Assembly (NCBI GenBank): GCA_964571855.1
Contig: CAZNDO010000002.1
Coordinates: 558,001-622,000, forward strand
DNA length: 64,000 nucleotides
Source of the DNA: CAYYFX01 sp964571855
GTDB lineage: Bacteria; ARS69
Reading direction: 5' to 3'
Positions 35,501 through 43,915 of the stretch are shown here, in pieces. The notes under the pieces are model-generated. The model did no database searches. It saw only the letters and a list, made by a program, of their open reading frames with translations, and was not told the DNA's origin. The translations under genes and the position numbers were made by a program. The first letter of the stretch is position 1; each line of letters begins with the position of its first letter.

Positions 35501-36045
35501 GCGCTTCCGAGCCGCACGGACACGAACGCCTCGCGCGGGCGCCGCTGCCAGACGGGGCCGTGCTTCCCGGCCGAGGCGTCCTCGTCCGACGGATCCGCCG
35601 CGTGGGGATCGGGCTCCGCGGCGCCGCCTCCCTCGTACGCGTACTCCCCCCATCGGACCAGGACGTCGAGGGCGCCCGTCTCCGCCGGCACGAAGAAGCT
35701 CAGTCCCATGGACGACGGGAAGTAGCTCTTCTTCGCCGCCTTGCGGTCCTCGGTGCTCTCCTCCGGGAGGCCCGCGTCCGCCGGCACTTCCTCGAGGTCG
35801 TCATCCTCGTCGGGGTCCGCCTTGGAATCGGGCGGCGCCGCCACCGGCGCGAGGAACCCGGACAGGTACCACTTCGACGGTCGCGTCCGCCCCGGCAACT
35901 GCTCCTCGGCCAGCTCGTCGTCCGCGGACGGCCCAATCAGGTCGAGCCGGAGCGCCTCCACGAGACGGTCGCGGACGGCGCACGCGTCGGGCGGCGCGCC
36001 GCGGCCGGACCGCGGGGATGCGAGGCGAACGCTACCGGGCTCCAC
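32560..36045 (-). CDS. drmA: DISARM helicase DrmA
   Basis: A 1161-residue superfamily 2-type helicase, normal length for DrmA. The long acidic N-terminal region (DEDDDLEEVPADAG) is followed by Walker A FPTGGGKTEAYLGL (about 463), the DEAD-like box VIQDELHLIAG (about 705), motif III STATVRRAQDQVQALFARP, and the C-terminal helicase motif ATSRVGRDDARPGL (about 958). DELH in place of DEAH, followed by a Gly-Pro-Leu-Gly stretch, is usual in this family. A zinc-finger-like CPWCGTRF...CANPDCEF lies at about 590-625. It acts with DrmB to recognise and unwind or translocate on phage DNA. It is spaced 72 bases from drmMI upstream. Confidence 0.93.
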   Translation of the reverse strand: MEPGSVRLASPRSGRGAPPDACAVRDRLVEALRLDLIGPSADDELAEEQLPGRTRPSKWYLSGFLAPVAAPPDSKADPDEDDDLEEVPADAGLPEESTEDRKAAKKSYFPSSMGLSFFVPAETGALDVLVRWGEYAYEGGGAAEPDPHAADPSDEDASAGKHGPVWQRRPREAFVSVRLGSAEAVRDPEVVPRSGGLHLHVVERKVEGDAAAHVPSGTRSVSIFLVNRRPPLEERSDEAFVFQAELVVRCAEGFVPRPDLRGTATAEWDESVADLHYADSPEYATGHGVSADWTLVDDGCHELCSTWIPQADVEKTATSEIPDVELGMDALAELSDGAAAVAALKPLAEKYRDWIRSPKRGVAALPDRHRGTAQQLLTLAESAATRIERGVAVLASDPEALDSFRMANRAVAHAMRRRRHSQGLPEEAPRWRAFQLAFILLNLPGLADPAEPSREIVDLLFFPTGGGKTEAYLGLAAFAMVLRRLRHPGSDGLGGAGVSVIMRYTLRLLTLDQLSRAAGLVCALELEREKDPKRFGAWPFEIGLWVGKAATPNVLGRKGDTRPDSARAKVRQYKANPRGRPSPIPLENCPWCGTRFDQDSFSLQPDSDKPRELWIICANPDCEFVGDRHLPIVAVDEPLYRRLPAFLIATVDKFASLPWVGPSGVLLGGADRCDATGFYGPAEPRMGRRLEAPLAPPDLVIQDELHLIAGPLGTMAGLYETAIEALCVREIDGRKVRPKVVASTATVRRAQDQVQALFARPLTQIFPPPGPDRRDSFFATTRPAAEVRARLYVGIAAQGRNPKVVLARSWLALMGAAERAYRDAGGHKNEANPADPYMTVLAYFNSLRELGGSRRLLEEEVRHRLRSYSRRRRVGEAEGLFRDRKTFSEVLELTSRVPTDKVAEARRRLEAPFHDAQRVDCAIATNMISVGLDIQRLGLMTVLGQPKTHAEYIQATSRVGRDDARPGLVATILNVHKPRDRSHYERFRHYHETFYRSVEVGSVTPFSARALDRGFSGALVALARHLEPDLSPPEGVERIPEVGMRIRQRLLDAFLDRVRHQPITDEAEVDERLRSVQNRVVDLLDSWRKVFDDYSGSGVPMQYQTHELKEGRRPLLREMLDRDFETEHHRKFRANRSLRDVEPSVNLFLKDLGGRDVEDGG

Positions 36046-36117
36046 GAACCGACCTCCCTGCTCGCTTGTCCCCGCGGCTGCGGAGCGGATCCGCCGCCCA
36101 GGGTCCTCGGAGCGCGG

Positions 36118-39100
36118 TCATGAAAACAGATCCGCCGCGTGCTTTCCACCGGCGTCCTTCCTGCTCCGCCGCCCTTTGCCGCGACCCGCCGCGGCCCCCG
36201 AGCGCGCCTCCTCCCGCGCACGCTCGGCATTCAGCTCCAGCAGCCGGGCGAGCACCTCGTCCCGGACCTCGTCGGGCCACCGATACCGCCAGGGCTTCTT
36301 CCGGTTCCCCCACTCCCCCTCGTCGATCTCGTAGTCGAGGAGGAACTCGCACGCCGTGGGAATGTCGGACCAGCCGTAGGCGCCCAGGACGGCGCGATCC
36401 ATCGCCTCGTGGAGCTCCCGGAGCTTCAGGATCTCAGGCGCTCGCTCGTCGGGATCGTGGAAGCGGTTGTAGGTCTTGGTGAGGCCCTCGTCGTTCCGAA
36501 CCATGAGCGCTGCCCGGAACTCGTAATACGTCTTGCCCACCTCCTCAAGGGAGGCGCGCGTGCTCCAGCCCTCGGGGAAGGGGAAGGTCTCGAAGCAGTC
36601 CGAGGGCGTGTAGCGGAGGTCGTCCTTCATCGACGAGCCGAAGAAGCGCGCCCAGATCTCGTGGGGGCGGGACTGGAGGGCGCAGAAGGCGGCGTGGGTG
36701 TCGAACGGGAAGACGATGAGTTGCTCGGAGAAGACCGACCCGGCGGGCAGGAAGGCGAAGCACGCGTGCTGCCCCACGCGAGAGACGACCAAGACCCTCT
36801 CCATGTTTGCCGCTGCGCGCTGCAGTTCGCCTCGCTTCTCCGCGAACTGCCACCAATGCCGTCGATACGACTCGCGGTTGTCAGCTGCACGGACCGGCCG
36901 GACCCTTGCTTCCACAACAGCCATCAGGTCTGGCCATCGCTTCCAGCACTCATCCTCATCGCGTTCGCCGAAGTTGATCACATGCCGATCGTGGGCATGC
37001 GTCGGACTGGTGTTGACTTCCTCTCCCCCGATGTACGGGAAGATGACCTCCTGATTCCGCGAGTCCTGCGCGATCAGCCGCCGCATCTCCGCCAAGGACG
37101 TGGCCACGCCCTTCGTGTCCGTGTCGTCGAACGTGAAGCCCATGCCCAGGACGATGCTCCCCTGGAAGCTCTGGCCCGCGTTCGCGGCGAGCCGCGCCGG
37201 GTCGTCACTCCCTCCGCGGTGGAACAGGAAGGCCGTGATGCGCTCCACCTCCCGCCCATCCAGCGCTCTCTTGCCGGACCACTCGCCCTTGGCGATGTGG
37301 AGAACGCTCACGACCACCGCGGCTATGCCCGGCCACTTGAGCCGCTTCGTGACGTCGAAGATCTCGCCGCCGTGCTGGCAGGTCCACCGGAGTCCCGTCG
37401 AGCGCGTGTCCCCCTGGGCAATCGTGTTCGTCGCGATCAGTCCTAGCGCGCCGCCATCGCGTAGCACGGTGAACGCTCGGCGGAAAAAGTGAGCCACGAG
37501 GTCCGCGTTGCCGTGGCTCTCCTCGTGAATCTCCTTCAGCCAGTCGGGGTAGTGCTCGACGTTGCCGGCCGCCACGGAGTTCTTCCCGGCGAAGGGCGGG
37601 TTCCCCACGATCGCGTCGAACCCCGGGTTCTCTCGCCCGAAGGTCTCCGGGAACTCGATCTCCCAGTGGAACGGGGCGAGCGGCGGGTCGGCACGACGCC
37701 AATCAGCCAACCGCCCCCGGTGACGCTCCGCCGCGCCCTTCCGCGCCTCCTCGCTGTACCCGATCAGGACCCCCTCGCGGTCCTTCGGCTTGTCCCCCTC
37801 GAAGAACGCGGCCAGGGTCAGGTCCCCGAAGAGCCGCACCGCGCTCGCCTCGAAGTTCGCCTCGTCCCACAGGTCCCGCAGGCGCCGGTCCGGCACGTCG
37901 TCGCCCGCCTCGCGGATCTGGCGGCGCAGCTCCAGCACGCGGTCGAGGCGCTCGCGCACGCCGAAGCCCCGGAGCACCGCCCCCTTCGGGATCCAGTGCA
38001 TCGCCTCGATCTGCTTCCGCGAGAGCCCCACGAGGGAGTCTCCGTGCCGCAGCGCGTGGTCCACGAACGTCAGCGCATGGTCCCGCGCCAGGGTCACGAG
38101 CCAGAGGGACACCTTCGCCAGGTCCACGGCGATCGGATTCCGGTCCACGCCGTAGAGGCACCGCTGCGCCACGAGTCGGCGCGCCAGGATCCACTCGCTC
38201 TCGTCAGGCGGGACCGCCGGCCTTCCGCCGTGGACCTGCCATGCCTCCACCAGCGCGTCGCCGAGCTGGCGGCAGGCTTCCACGAGGAAGGCGCCGGATC
38301 CCATCGCCGGATCGCAGACCTTCAGATCCAGGATCTGCTCCGGTCGCGGCGGGCGGCCGTCCGCGCCGCGCAGCCGGACGAGGATCGGCTCCAGGGTCTT
38401 CCGGACGATTGGCTCCGTGAGCGCCCGCGGGGTGTAGTGCGATCCCGACCGCCGCCGCTCCTCGCTGGGCTGCAGCACCATGGCGTTTCTCGGCACGAGA
38501 TCCGGCGTGGCCGCCACATCCACGACCGCCGCGAGTGCCGCGTGCAGATCCTCAAGGGTCGCCGCCTCCCGGACAGCCCGGCGCACCGTGTCCGTGAGCT
38601 TCCTGTCGGCTCGGTCGGCGATCCACTTGTCGCGTTGGTCGGCGGGCTGCGCGAGGAGTGCTTCGAGGTCGATTGCCGTGGGCGCGCCGGACTTCTTCCC
38701 CGCCTTCACCGCGACCGACCGGCCGCGTGCCGTCTCCAGACGGAAGCCCATCATCGTCTCGTACACGGAGCCGATCTGCTCCACGTCCAGCGCGCGATAG
38801 GAGATCCGCTCCCCATCCAGCACGAGCAGCTTCTCCAGCGCGCGGTAGATCGTCCCGTCTGGGACGCGCGGAGGTTCGATCCGCTCGCCGACCTGTCGCG
38901 TTCCGCCGCCCGTGCGGCCTTCCAGGAACGGGAAGCCGTCCGGATCGAAGAGGACGCCATACCGGCGCGGCAGCCTCATCGGCCCGGCCTCGGCCCCGTC
39001 ATGGATCATGCGGAAAAGGACGAGAAGCTGCACCCAGGCGCCCAGGCGCAGCTCCATCGTGTCGGGGAAGAGCGCGGCTTCGTCGCGCAGGCGCTCGTGC

Positions 39101-40071
39101 AGGGCGGCCAGGGAGTAGTGCCGCACGAACACCTCGTCCTTGGGGAGCATGTCCCGCTCTTCCGCGTACAGGAGGAACACCATGCGCAGGATCACCGTGA
39201 GGAGGCCGCGATACACCTCGTCTGGCTCGTCGGCCAGGGGCCCGCGAAGCAGCTCCCCATTTGAAGCATCGTGGGCCGCCTGGAAGCCGCGGAGGAGTTC
39301 GTAGAGCGCGTGCAGGACCTGCTCCGCGAGGCGTTCGCTCACCTCGTTCTGGAACTTGCGGCTGTCCTCCAGGAGCGCCGCCAGGCGCTCGGCGCGCGGC
39401 AGCGTCAGGAGTCGCGGCTGCCGGAGCAGGAGGCGCAAGGCCGTGGAGATGGGGCGCCCCGCGGCCTGCAGCATGTCCTCGACCCGGAAGTCCAGCCACC
39501 CGGAGCTCTCCTTCCCCGGCGCCGACAGGAGGCGGATGGCGCGCCCGTTGAACAGGAGGCCCGCGGGCACGCCGGTGTGCCGCAGGAGGCGTTCCAGCGC
39601 GCTGTGCGCGGACACTTCGAAGCGGCCGCCGTCGCGGCGCGCGTCGTCGAAGTCCGCGCCTGGATCAACCACCTGCACGAGGAGCTGCCAGGGCGCGGCG
39701 CCGTCCTTCGGATCGCGCTCGCGGACGGCGAAGTCCGCGCGCAGCGTGAGACCGTAGTCCGGCAGACGCTCCTCGAGTTCCGGTGGGATGGGGCTCTCCG
39801 CGGTCCCCGCGTAGTCGCGCGGCGCGAAGTTCCAGTCCAGGACGGTCTCGGCGAACCGGCGGAAGTCCGGCAAGTACGGAGCCGGGCCCTCGCTCGGGTC
39901 GAAAGTCCGCTCCTCCACGCACTCGCGGAGGCGACGCTGCCCCTCGGCGTCTCGCCGGTCCAAGATGGCGCCCGCTCGGACCAGAGCGGGTGCGGAGACG
40001 ACGAGCCCGGAGGGCCGCACAAAGCCCAGCCACTCCAGGTGCGCGAGGATCTCCGGATCCAGCTTCGCCAT
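36118..40071 (-). CDS. drmMI: DISARM adenine methyltransferase DrmMI
   Basis: A 1317-residue N6-adenine methyltransferase of the type IIL/BREX-PglX-like class, and the protein that defines class 1 DISARM. SAM-binding motif I is VCDPAMGSGAFLVEACRQLGD (about 590) and catalytic motif IV is GNPPFAGK (about 827), the (N/D)PPF/Y motif. A long N-terminal helical region with an ERDMLPKDE block and a C-terminal target-recognition part (FGSSMKDDLRYTPSDCFETFPFP) complete it. It marks host DNA so that DISARM spares it. The first codon lies 5 bases after the drmD stop, and the RBS region overlaps drmD. Both catalytic motifs are intact. Confidence 0.93.
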   Translation of the reverse strand: MAKLDPEILAHLEWLGFVRPSGLVVSAPALVRAGAILDRRDAEGQRRLRECVEERTFDPSEGPAPYLPDFRRFAETVLDWNFAPRDYAGTAESPIPPELEERLPDYGLTLRADFAVRERDPKDGAAPWQLLVQVVDPGADFDDARRDGGRFEVSAHSALERLLRHTGVPAGLLFNGRAIRLLSAPGKESSGWLDFRVEDMLQAAGRPISTALRLLLRQPRLLTLPRAERLAALLEDSRKFQNEVSERLAEQVLHALYELLRGFQAAHDASNGELLRGPLADEPDEVYRGLLTVILRMVFLLYAEERDMLPKDEVFVRHYSLAALHERLRDEAALFPDTMELRLGAWVQLLVLFRMIHDGAEAGPMRLPRRYGVLFDPDGFPFLEGRTGGGTRQVGERIEPPRVPDGTIYRALEKLLVLDGERISYRALDVEQIGSVYETMMGFRLETARGRSVAVKAGKKSGAPTAIDLEALLAQPADQRDKWIADRADRKLTDTVRRAVREAATLEDLHAALAAVVDVAATPDLVPRNAMVLQPSEERRRSGSHYTPRALTEPIVRKTLEPILVRLRGADGRPPRPEQILDLKVCDPAMGSGAFLVEACRQLGDALVEAWQVHGGRPAVPPDESEWILARRLVAQRCLYGVDRNPIAVDLAKVSLWLVTLARDHALTFVDHALRHGDSLVGLSRKQIEAMHWIPKGAVLRGFGVRERLDRVLELRRQIREAGDDVPDRRLRDLWDEANFEASAVRLFGDLTLAAFFEGDKPKDREGVLIGYSEEARKGAAERHRGRLADWRRADPPLAPFHWEIEFPETFGRENPGFDAIVGNPPFAGKNSVAAGNVEHYPDWLKEIHEESHGNADLVAHFFRRAFTVLRDGGALGLIATNTIAQGDTRSTGLRWTCQHGGEIFDVTKRLKWPGIAAVVVSVLHIAKGEWSGKRALDGREVERITAFLFHRGGSDDPARLAANAGQSFQGSIVLGMGFTFDDTDTKGVATSLAEMRRLIAQDSRNQEVIFPYIGGEEVNTSPTHAHDRHVINFGERDEDECWKRWPDLMAVVEARVRPVRAADNRESYRRHWWQFAEKRGELQRAAANMERVLVVSRVGQHACFAFLPAGSVFSEQLIVFPFDTHAAFCALQSRPHEIWARFFGSSMKDDLRYTPSDCFETFPFPEGWSTRASLEEVGKTYYEFRAALMVRNDEGLTKTYNRFHDPDERAPEILKLRELHEAMDRAVLGAYGWSDIPTACEFLLDYEIDEGEWGNRKKPWRYRWPDEVRDEVLARLLELNAERAREEARSGAAAGRGKGRRSRKDAGGKHAADLFS

Positions 40072-40076
40072 GGCGC

Positions 40077-43000
40077 TCAGTTCGTCTCCGGCCAGAGGTA
40101 CACGAGGCCCACGGGCTCCACGCGCGTGGCATGCACCTCGTAGAACTCCCGGATCCGCTGCGGCTCGCGCTCCAGGTCCTGGTCAAACTGGGTGAGGCGC
40201 CCACGCCAAGAACGGATGTCCGCCTGAAGCTGACGCAGCTCCTCTTGGTCGAAGTCCAGGTGGAGCTGCTCGGGGCCCTCGTGCTTCTGCAACTCTTCCA
40301 GCACCCGCTGGCGCTGCTGCGTCAGGATCCCGGCGAGGTCCTGGGACTCCCGCGCGCCGCGGTCCAGCAGACGCTCCCTGGCGACCGCCGCCAGCTCCTC
40401 CGCACGCGGCTCGAGCTGCGGCAGCAGGTCCTCGATGTCGCGCGGCGCCGAAGCGAGCAGCTTCTTCTGGATCGCCGCTCCGGGGACGCGACCGCCGGCG
40501 CCGCGCAGCGTGGTGTTCAGGAGTTCGAGCGTCTTGCCCTCGGCGTCGCGCGCGTAGGCTTTCAGCGGGCCGGTTCGCTGCGACGGCTCGATCCACCGCG
40601 CCGCGAGCGAGATGACCTGCTCGTGGAGCCGCTCGGCGCCGCGCCCGTAGAGGGAAAGCCGTCCGAGGAGGATGACGCGAGGGATCGAGTCCGCGGCCTG
40701 CGCCAGGCACGCGCGCGACAAGTCGTGGTAGACGAACCCCTGCGCGCGGAACCGCGCCAGGAGCCGCTGCGCCACGCGCTGCTCCAGGTGCAGGTGGACG
40801 GTGTCCTCGGTGAGCACTCCGGCATCCTTGAAGATCACCGGGCGGATGGGGGCCTCGCGGCGCCACTCGGCCAGCTTCTGGGTGGGGCGCCGGGGCGTGC
40901 GGAGCGTGTCCAGGGTGGCGGCCCAGCTGGCGTCGGCCTCCGCGCGCCGATCGAGCGGCGGGAAGGTCCAGACCGGGTTGCCGTGCTCGTCGCGGGACTC
41001 CGCCAGTGGATCGCTGCCGAGCAGCTCCAGGGAGCACGAGAGCGCGTCCCGGAAGGGCTCGGGGTCGAAGCCGGTCCAGTCGCGGGACGCTTCGAGGAGC
41101 GTGCGGCACCGCTCGATCTGTCCGCGCAGGTCGTCCTGCCGTTCGCGGGCGCCTTCCAGCTCTTCCTGCGTGGTGGCCTTGCGGGCGGCGTCCAGGTCCG
41201 CAGCCTCCATCTCCGTGGCGAGGCGGTCGACGTCCCGGTGCCGGATGCCGCCGCTGAGCTTCCGCTCGATCTCGTCGTCGATGACCTTAGAGAGGCTGCC
41301 CAGCTCCCGCTTGATGACCTCGGTCTTCCTCACGAGGATCTCCAGCACGCGGTCCTCGACACGCTGCGGGAGCACGAAGTAGTGGCATCGGACCTCCTCG
41401 GCAGGTTGGAGCTTCCGGTCGATGCGGCCGTTCCGCTGCTCGATCCGCCCGGGGTTCCACGGCAGGTCGAAGTGGAAGAGGTCCGCGCAGTGCGCCTGGA
41501 AGTTGAGGCCCTCGCGCGCGGCGTCCGTGGCCAGGAGAATGCGCAGGGGATCGGTTGCGGGGTCCGTGTTGAAGCGGCGCTGGATCTCCTTGCGGTCGCG
41601 GCTGCTGGTGAGGCCGTCGATGACCTGGATCCGGTCGTCCGCGCGGTCCGTGCCCTCGATGGCCTGCTCGAGGATGGCGCGGAGGTAGCGCTTCGTCCCC
41701 TCGCGGTTCTCCGTGAAGATGAGGACGCGGCGGTTGTTCCACTTCGGCGGCGGCCCGGCCGGGGCTTGGCCGAAGGGAGGCAGGCCCGGGCAGAGGTTCT
41801 GGCGGATCCAGTCCAGGAGGTGGCGGGTCTTCGCGTCCGGGACGTAGCGGGCGTCCTCGGCGATCCGCTCCATGCGATCGAGGAGGTCCTGTTCGCGGCG
41901 CCACAGGGCTTCGGAGGCCGGGTCGCGGGCGGCGTCGGCCTCGGCGGCCGCCGTGACTGCCTCCACCTGGGCGTCCTCGTCGGCTTCGAGCTGCTCGGAC
42001 TCCCAGGTCGCGCGGTCGTCGTCCGCGTCGGGAGTGGTCGCGAAGAGGGTGGCCTCGTCGGCGAGCGGCGCCTTCGGATCCCCGGTCGCACCAGAGCCTC
42101 TATCCCATTGCCGTTGCACCGTTTTCCGGTGGACTTTCAGGCTCCGCGCGAAGGCCTCGATGGACGACAGGAGCCGCTGCTGGAGGCCCACGACGAGCAG
42201 TCCGGCCGCCGTCTGCGCACGGCGCGAGGTGGTCGCGAAGCGCTCCTCGCGGGCGGTGCGGTACTCGTCCAGGAGGCGCGAAAGGGTCAGCTCGGGCGCG
42301 TCCTCCGGGAGGCCGTCCACTTCGAGCCGCACGACGGAGCGCTTCGGGAAACCGCCCTGGACCTCGCGGATGTCCTCCTTGAGCCGCCGGACCATCACGT
42401 TCTCCAGCGTCTTCTTCCCCCGGACCTTCACCCCCCGGGTGAACCGGTACGGGTCGAGGAGTTCCAGGAGCGTGGAGAAGCTGTTCGAGTGGCCGTTGTG
42501 CGGCGTGGCCGACAGGAAGAGCCGGTGCTCGAAGCGCCCGCCCAGGTCCCGGACGGCCTGCGTGAACTTGGTCTCGATCCCGTACCGCCCGCCGCTGGAC
42601 GGCGCCGCGTGGTGCGCCTCGTCGAGGATGAGCAGGCTCCCGGGCTGCAGGTCCCCGAGCCAGGCACGCATGGGGTCCGCGTAGGCCGGGTCGATGAGGA
42701 GGTTGTGGGACACGAGGAACCGGCTGTGCGTGCTCCACGGGTTCACCCCGAACCCCCGCTCGCGCCGCATCCTCGCCACGTACGACCGGTCCAGGATCTC
42801 GAAGAGGAGCCCGAAGCGCTCCTCCAGCTCCGCCTTCCACTGCTCCAGAACGGACGGCGGCGCCGCGACCACGATGGTCTTCGCGCGCTTCCGGAGGAGC
42901 AGCTCCCGCGCGATCAGCCCGGCCTCGATGGTCTTGCCGAGCCCGGTGTCGTCCGCGATGAACAGGTTCACGCGCGGGATGAGCAAGGCCTTCCGGAGCG

Positions 43001-43406
43001 GCTCCATCTGGTAGGCGTCGATCTTGATGCCGGCGCGGAAGGGCGCCTGGAAGAGCTTGGGGTCCGTGGCGGTGACGCAATTCCAGCGGAGCGTGTGCAG
43101 GAATGCGGCGAAGTGGCGCGGCTGGTCGAAGCCGCGTGCGGCGAGGTCGGCCCAGGCCTCCTGCTTGAGAGTCCGGCGGTCGAGCTCGCACTCCCAGTAG
43201 ACTTCGAGGGTCTGGCCCTGGGCGTCGTCGTCCGCGCAGGCGAGGCGGACGCGGGAGGCGTGACCGGGGGTAGTCGCAGGCATCACGTCCTCAACCAGCC
43301 AGCGGCGCGAGCGGACCTGGACGAGTTCGCCGACGCAGGGAAGTCGCTCTGTGATCTCCGTCGCGCTCACAGGGGGTGCCTGAGTCGCAACCACGAAGCG
43401 CGGCAC
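40077..43406 (-). CDS. drmD: DISARM SNF2-like helicase DrmD
   Basis: A 1109-residue SNF2/Swi2-type helicase. An N-terminal SH3-like part (GELVQVRSRRWLVEDV) is followed by Walker A FIADDTGLGKTIEAGLIARE (about 157), the DEAH box LLILDEAHHAAP (about 260), motif III LFLSATPHNGHSNSF (about 298), and the C-terminal lobe with TDAAREGLNFQAHC and RIEQRNGRIDR (630-660). The C-terminal 350 residues are helical. DrmD occurs only with DrmMI in class 1 systems. The start is GTG at 43406; a GTG at 43370 is also possible and neither has a strong ribosome site. The gene is first of the five DISARM genes, all on the minus strand. Confidence 0.93.
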   Translation of the reverse strand: MPRFVVATQAPPVSATEITERLPCVGELVQVRSRRWLVEDVMPATTPGHASRVRLACADDDAQGQTLEVYWECELDRRTLKQEAWADLAARGFDQPRHFAAFLHTLRWNCVTATDPKLFQAPFRAGIKIDAYQMEPLRKALLIPRVNLFIADDTGLGKTIEAGLIARELLLRKRAKTIVVAAPPSVLEQWKAELEERFGLLFEILDRSYVARMRRERGFGVNPWSTHSRFLVSHNLLIDPAYADPMRAWLGDLQPGSLLILDEAHHAAPSSGGRYGIETKFTQAVRDLGGRFEHRLFLSATPHNGHSNSFSTLLELLDPYRFTRGVKVRGKKTLENVMVRRLKEDIREVQGGFPKRSVVRLEVDGLPEDAPELTLSRLLDEYRTAREERFATTSRRAQTAAGLLVVGLQQRLLSSIEAFARSLKVHRKTVQRQWDRGSGATGDPKAPLADEATLFATTPDADDDRATWESEQLEADEDAQVEAVTAAAEADAARDPASEALWRREQDLLDRMERIAEDARYVPDAKTRHLLDWIRQNLCPGLPPFGQAPAGPPPKWNNRRVLIFTENREGTKRYLRAILEQAIEGTDRADDRIQVIDGLTSSRDRKEIQRRFNTDPATDPLRILLATDAAREGLNFQAHCADLFHFDLPWNPGRIEQRNGRIDRKLQPAEEVRCHYFVLPQRVEDRVLEILVRKTEVIKRELGSLSKVIDDEIERKLSGGIRHRDVDRLATEMEAADLDAARKATTQEELEGARERQDDLRGQIERCRTLLEASRDWTGFDPEPFRDALSCSLELLGSDPLAESRDEHGNPVWTFPPLDRRAEADASWAATLDTLRTPRRPTQKLAEWRREAPIRPVIFKDAGVLTEDTVHLHLEQRVAQRLLARFRAQGFVYHDLSRACLAQAADSIPRVILLGRLSLYGRGAERLHEQVISLAARWIEPSQRTGPLKAYARDAEGKTLELLNTTLRGAGGRVPGAAIQKKLLASAPRDIEDLLPQLEPRAEELAAVARERLLDRGARESQDLAGILTQQRQRVLEELQKHEGPEQLHLDFDQEELRQLQADIRSWRGRLTQFDQDLEREPQRIREFYEVHATRVEPVGLVYLWPETN

Positions 43407-43535
43407 CGGTCCGGACGTTGACGTCGCGCGTTTGAGCCTGAGTGCCTGTCGCTCATCCCCGTTCGTCTGGACACGTTCCCTCCACTTGCCTCGACCTACT
43501 CCCTTACCTGGCCGATTGCGCCACGCCGCCTCCGG

Positions 43536-43829
43536 CTATGGCCTCGCAAGCCTCACGGCGAAGCGGCCGCCGAGCTCCTCGGTTGACCTTCGCAGAGCCT
43601 CCTGCTGGGCCCTGTCCGCCCTTAGGGTCGAAGGCGTCTCAATCTCCTCCACGACCAGCTCCCCGCCCCGCCGCGCGAAGATGTCCGGCCTATGCCCGGC
43701 CAACGTCGGCGGTCGGACGTGTCCTGGGAGGTCCGCTTGAACCCTGAAACCTCGCTCTCTAAGCGAGGAGGCCCTCTCCTCCACCTTCCGATCGTGCCTC
43801 GTTTGCGCTCCCTTGCCTCTGGCTCCCAC
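43536..43829 (-). CDS. Small PD-(D/E)xK-like protein beside DISARM
   Basis: A 97-residue protein. GTG at 43829 is chosen because AAGGAG lies seven bases upstream; an ATG at 43834 is in another frame. After a basic start (RKVEERASSLRERGFRVQADL), the core has RPDIFARRGGELVVEEIETPSTL, which reads as the strand-Asp-strand-ExE pattern of small PD-(D/E)xK nucleases and Holliday-junction-resolvase-like folds, although the lysine is replaced (ExET). It lies 130 bases upstream of drmD, on the same strand. It could be a nuclease, a DNA-end binding protein or an inactive relative. The fold is inferred from the motif. Confidence 0.5.
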   Translation of the reverse strand: MGARGKGAQTRHDRKVEERASSLRERGFRVQADLPGHVRPPTLAGHRPDIFARRGGELVVEEIETPSTLRADRAQQEALRRSTEELGGRFAVRLARP

Positions 43830-43915
43830 GACATTGCTCCTTTCCTGGCCTACCGAGCCTCACGCCGCCTGGCCTCGCCCCGCTCCTCTCAAACTGCCGC
43901 AGCGAACGCACGCGC

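Noticed and set aside
29994..43406. BREX or class 2 DISARM
   Set aside because: There is no BrxL, PglZ or BrxA/B for BREX, and no cytosine methylase DrmMII or DrmE for class 2. The SNF2 helicase plus adenine methylase pattern is class 1 DISARM.
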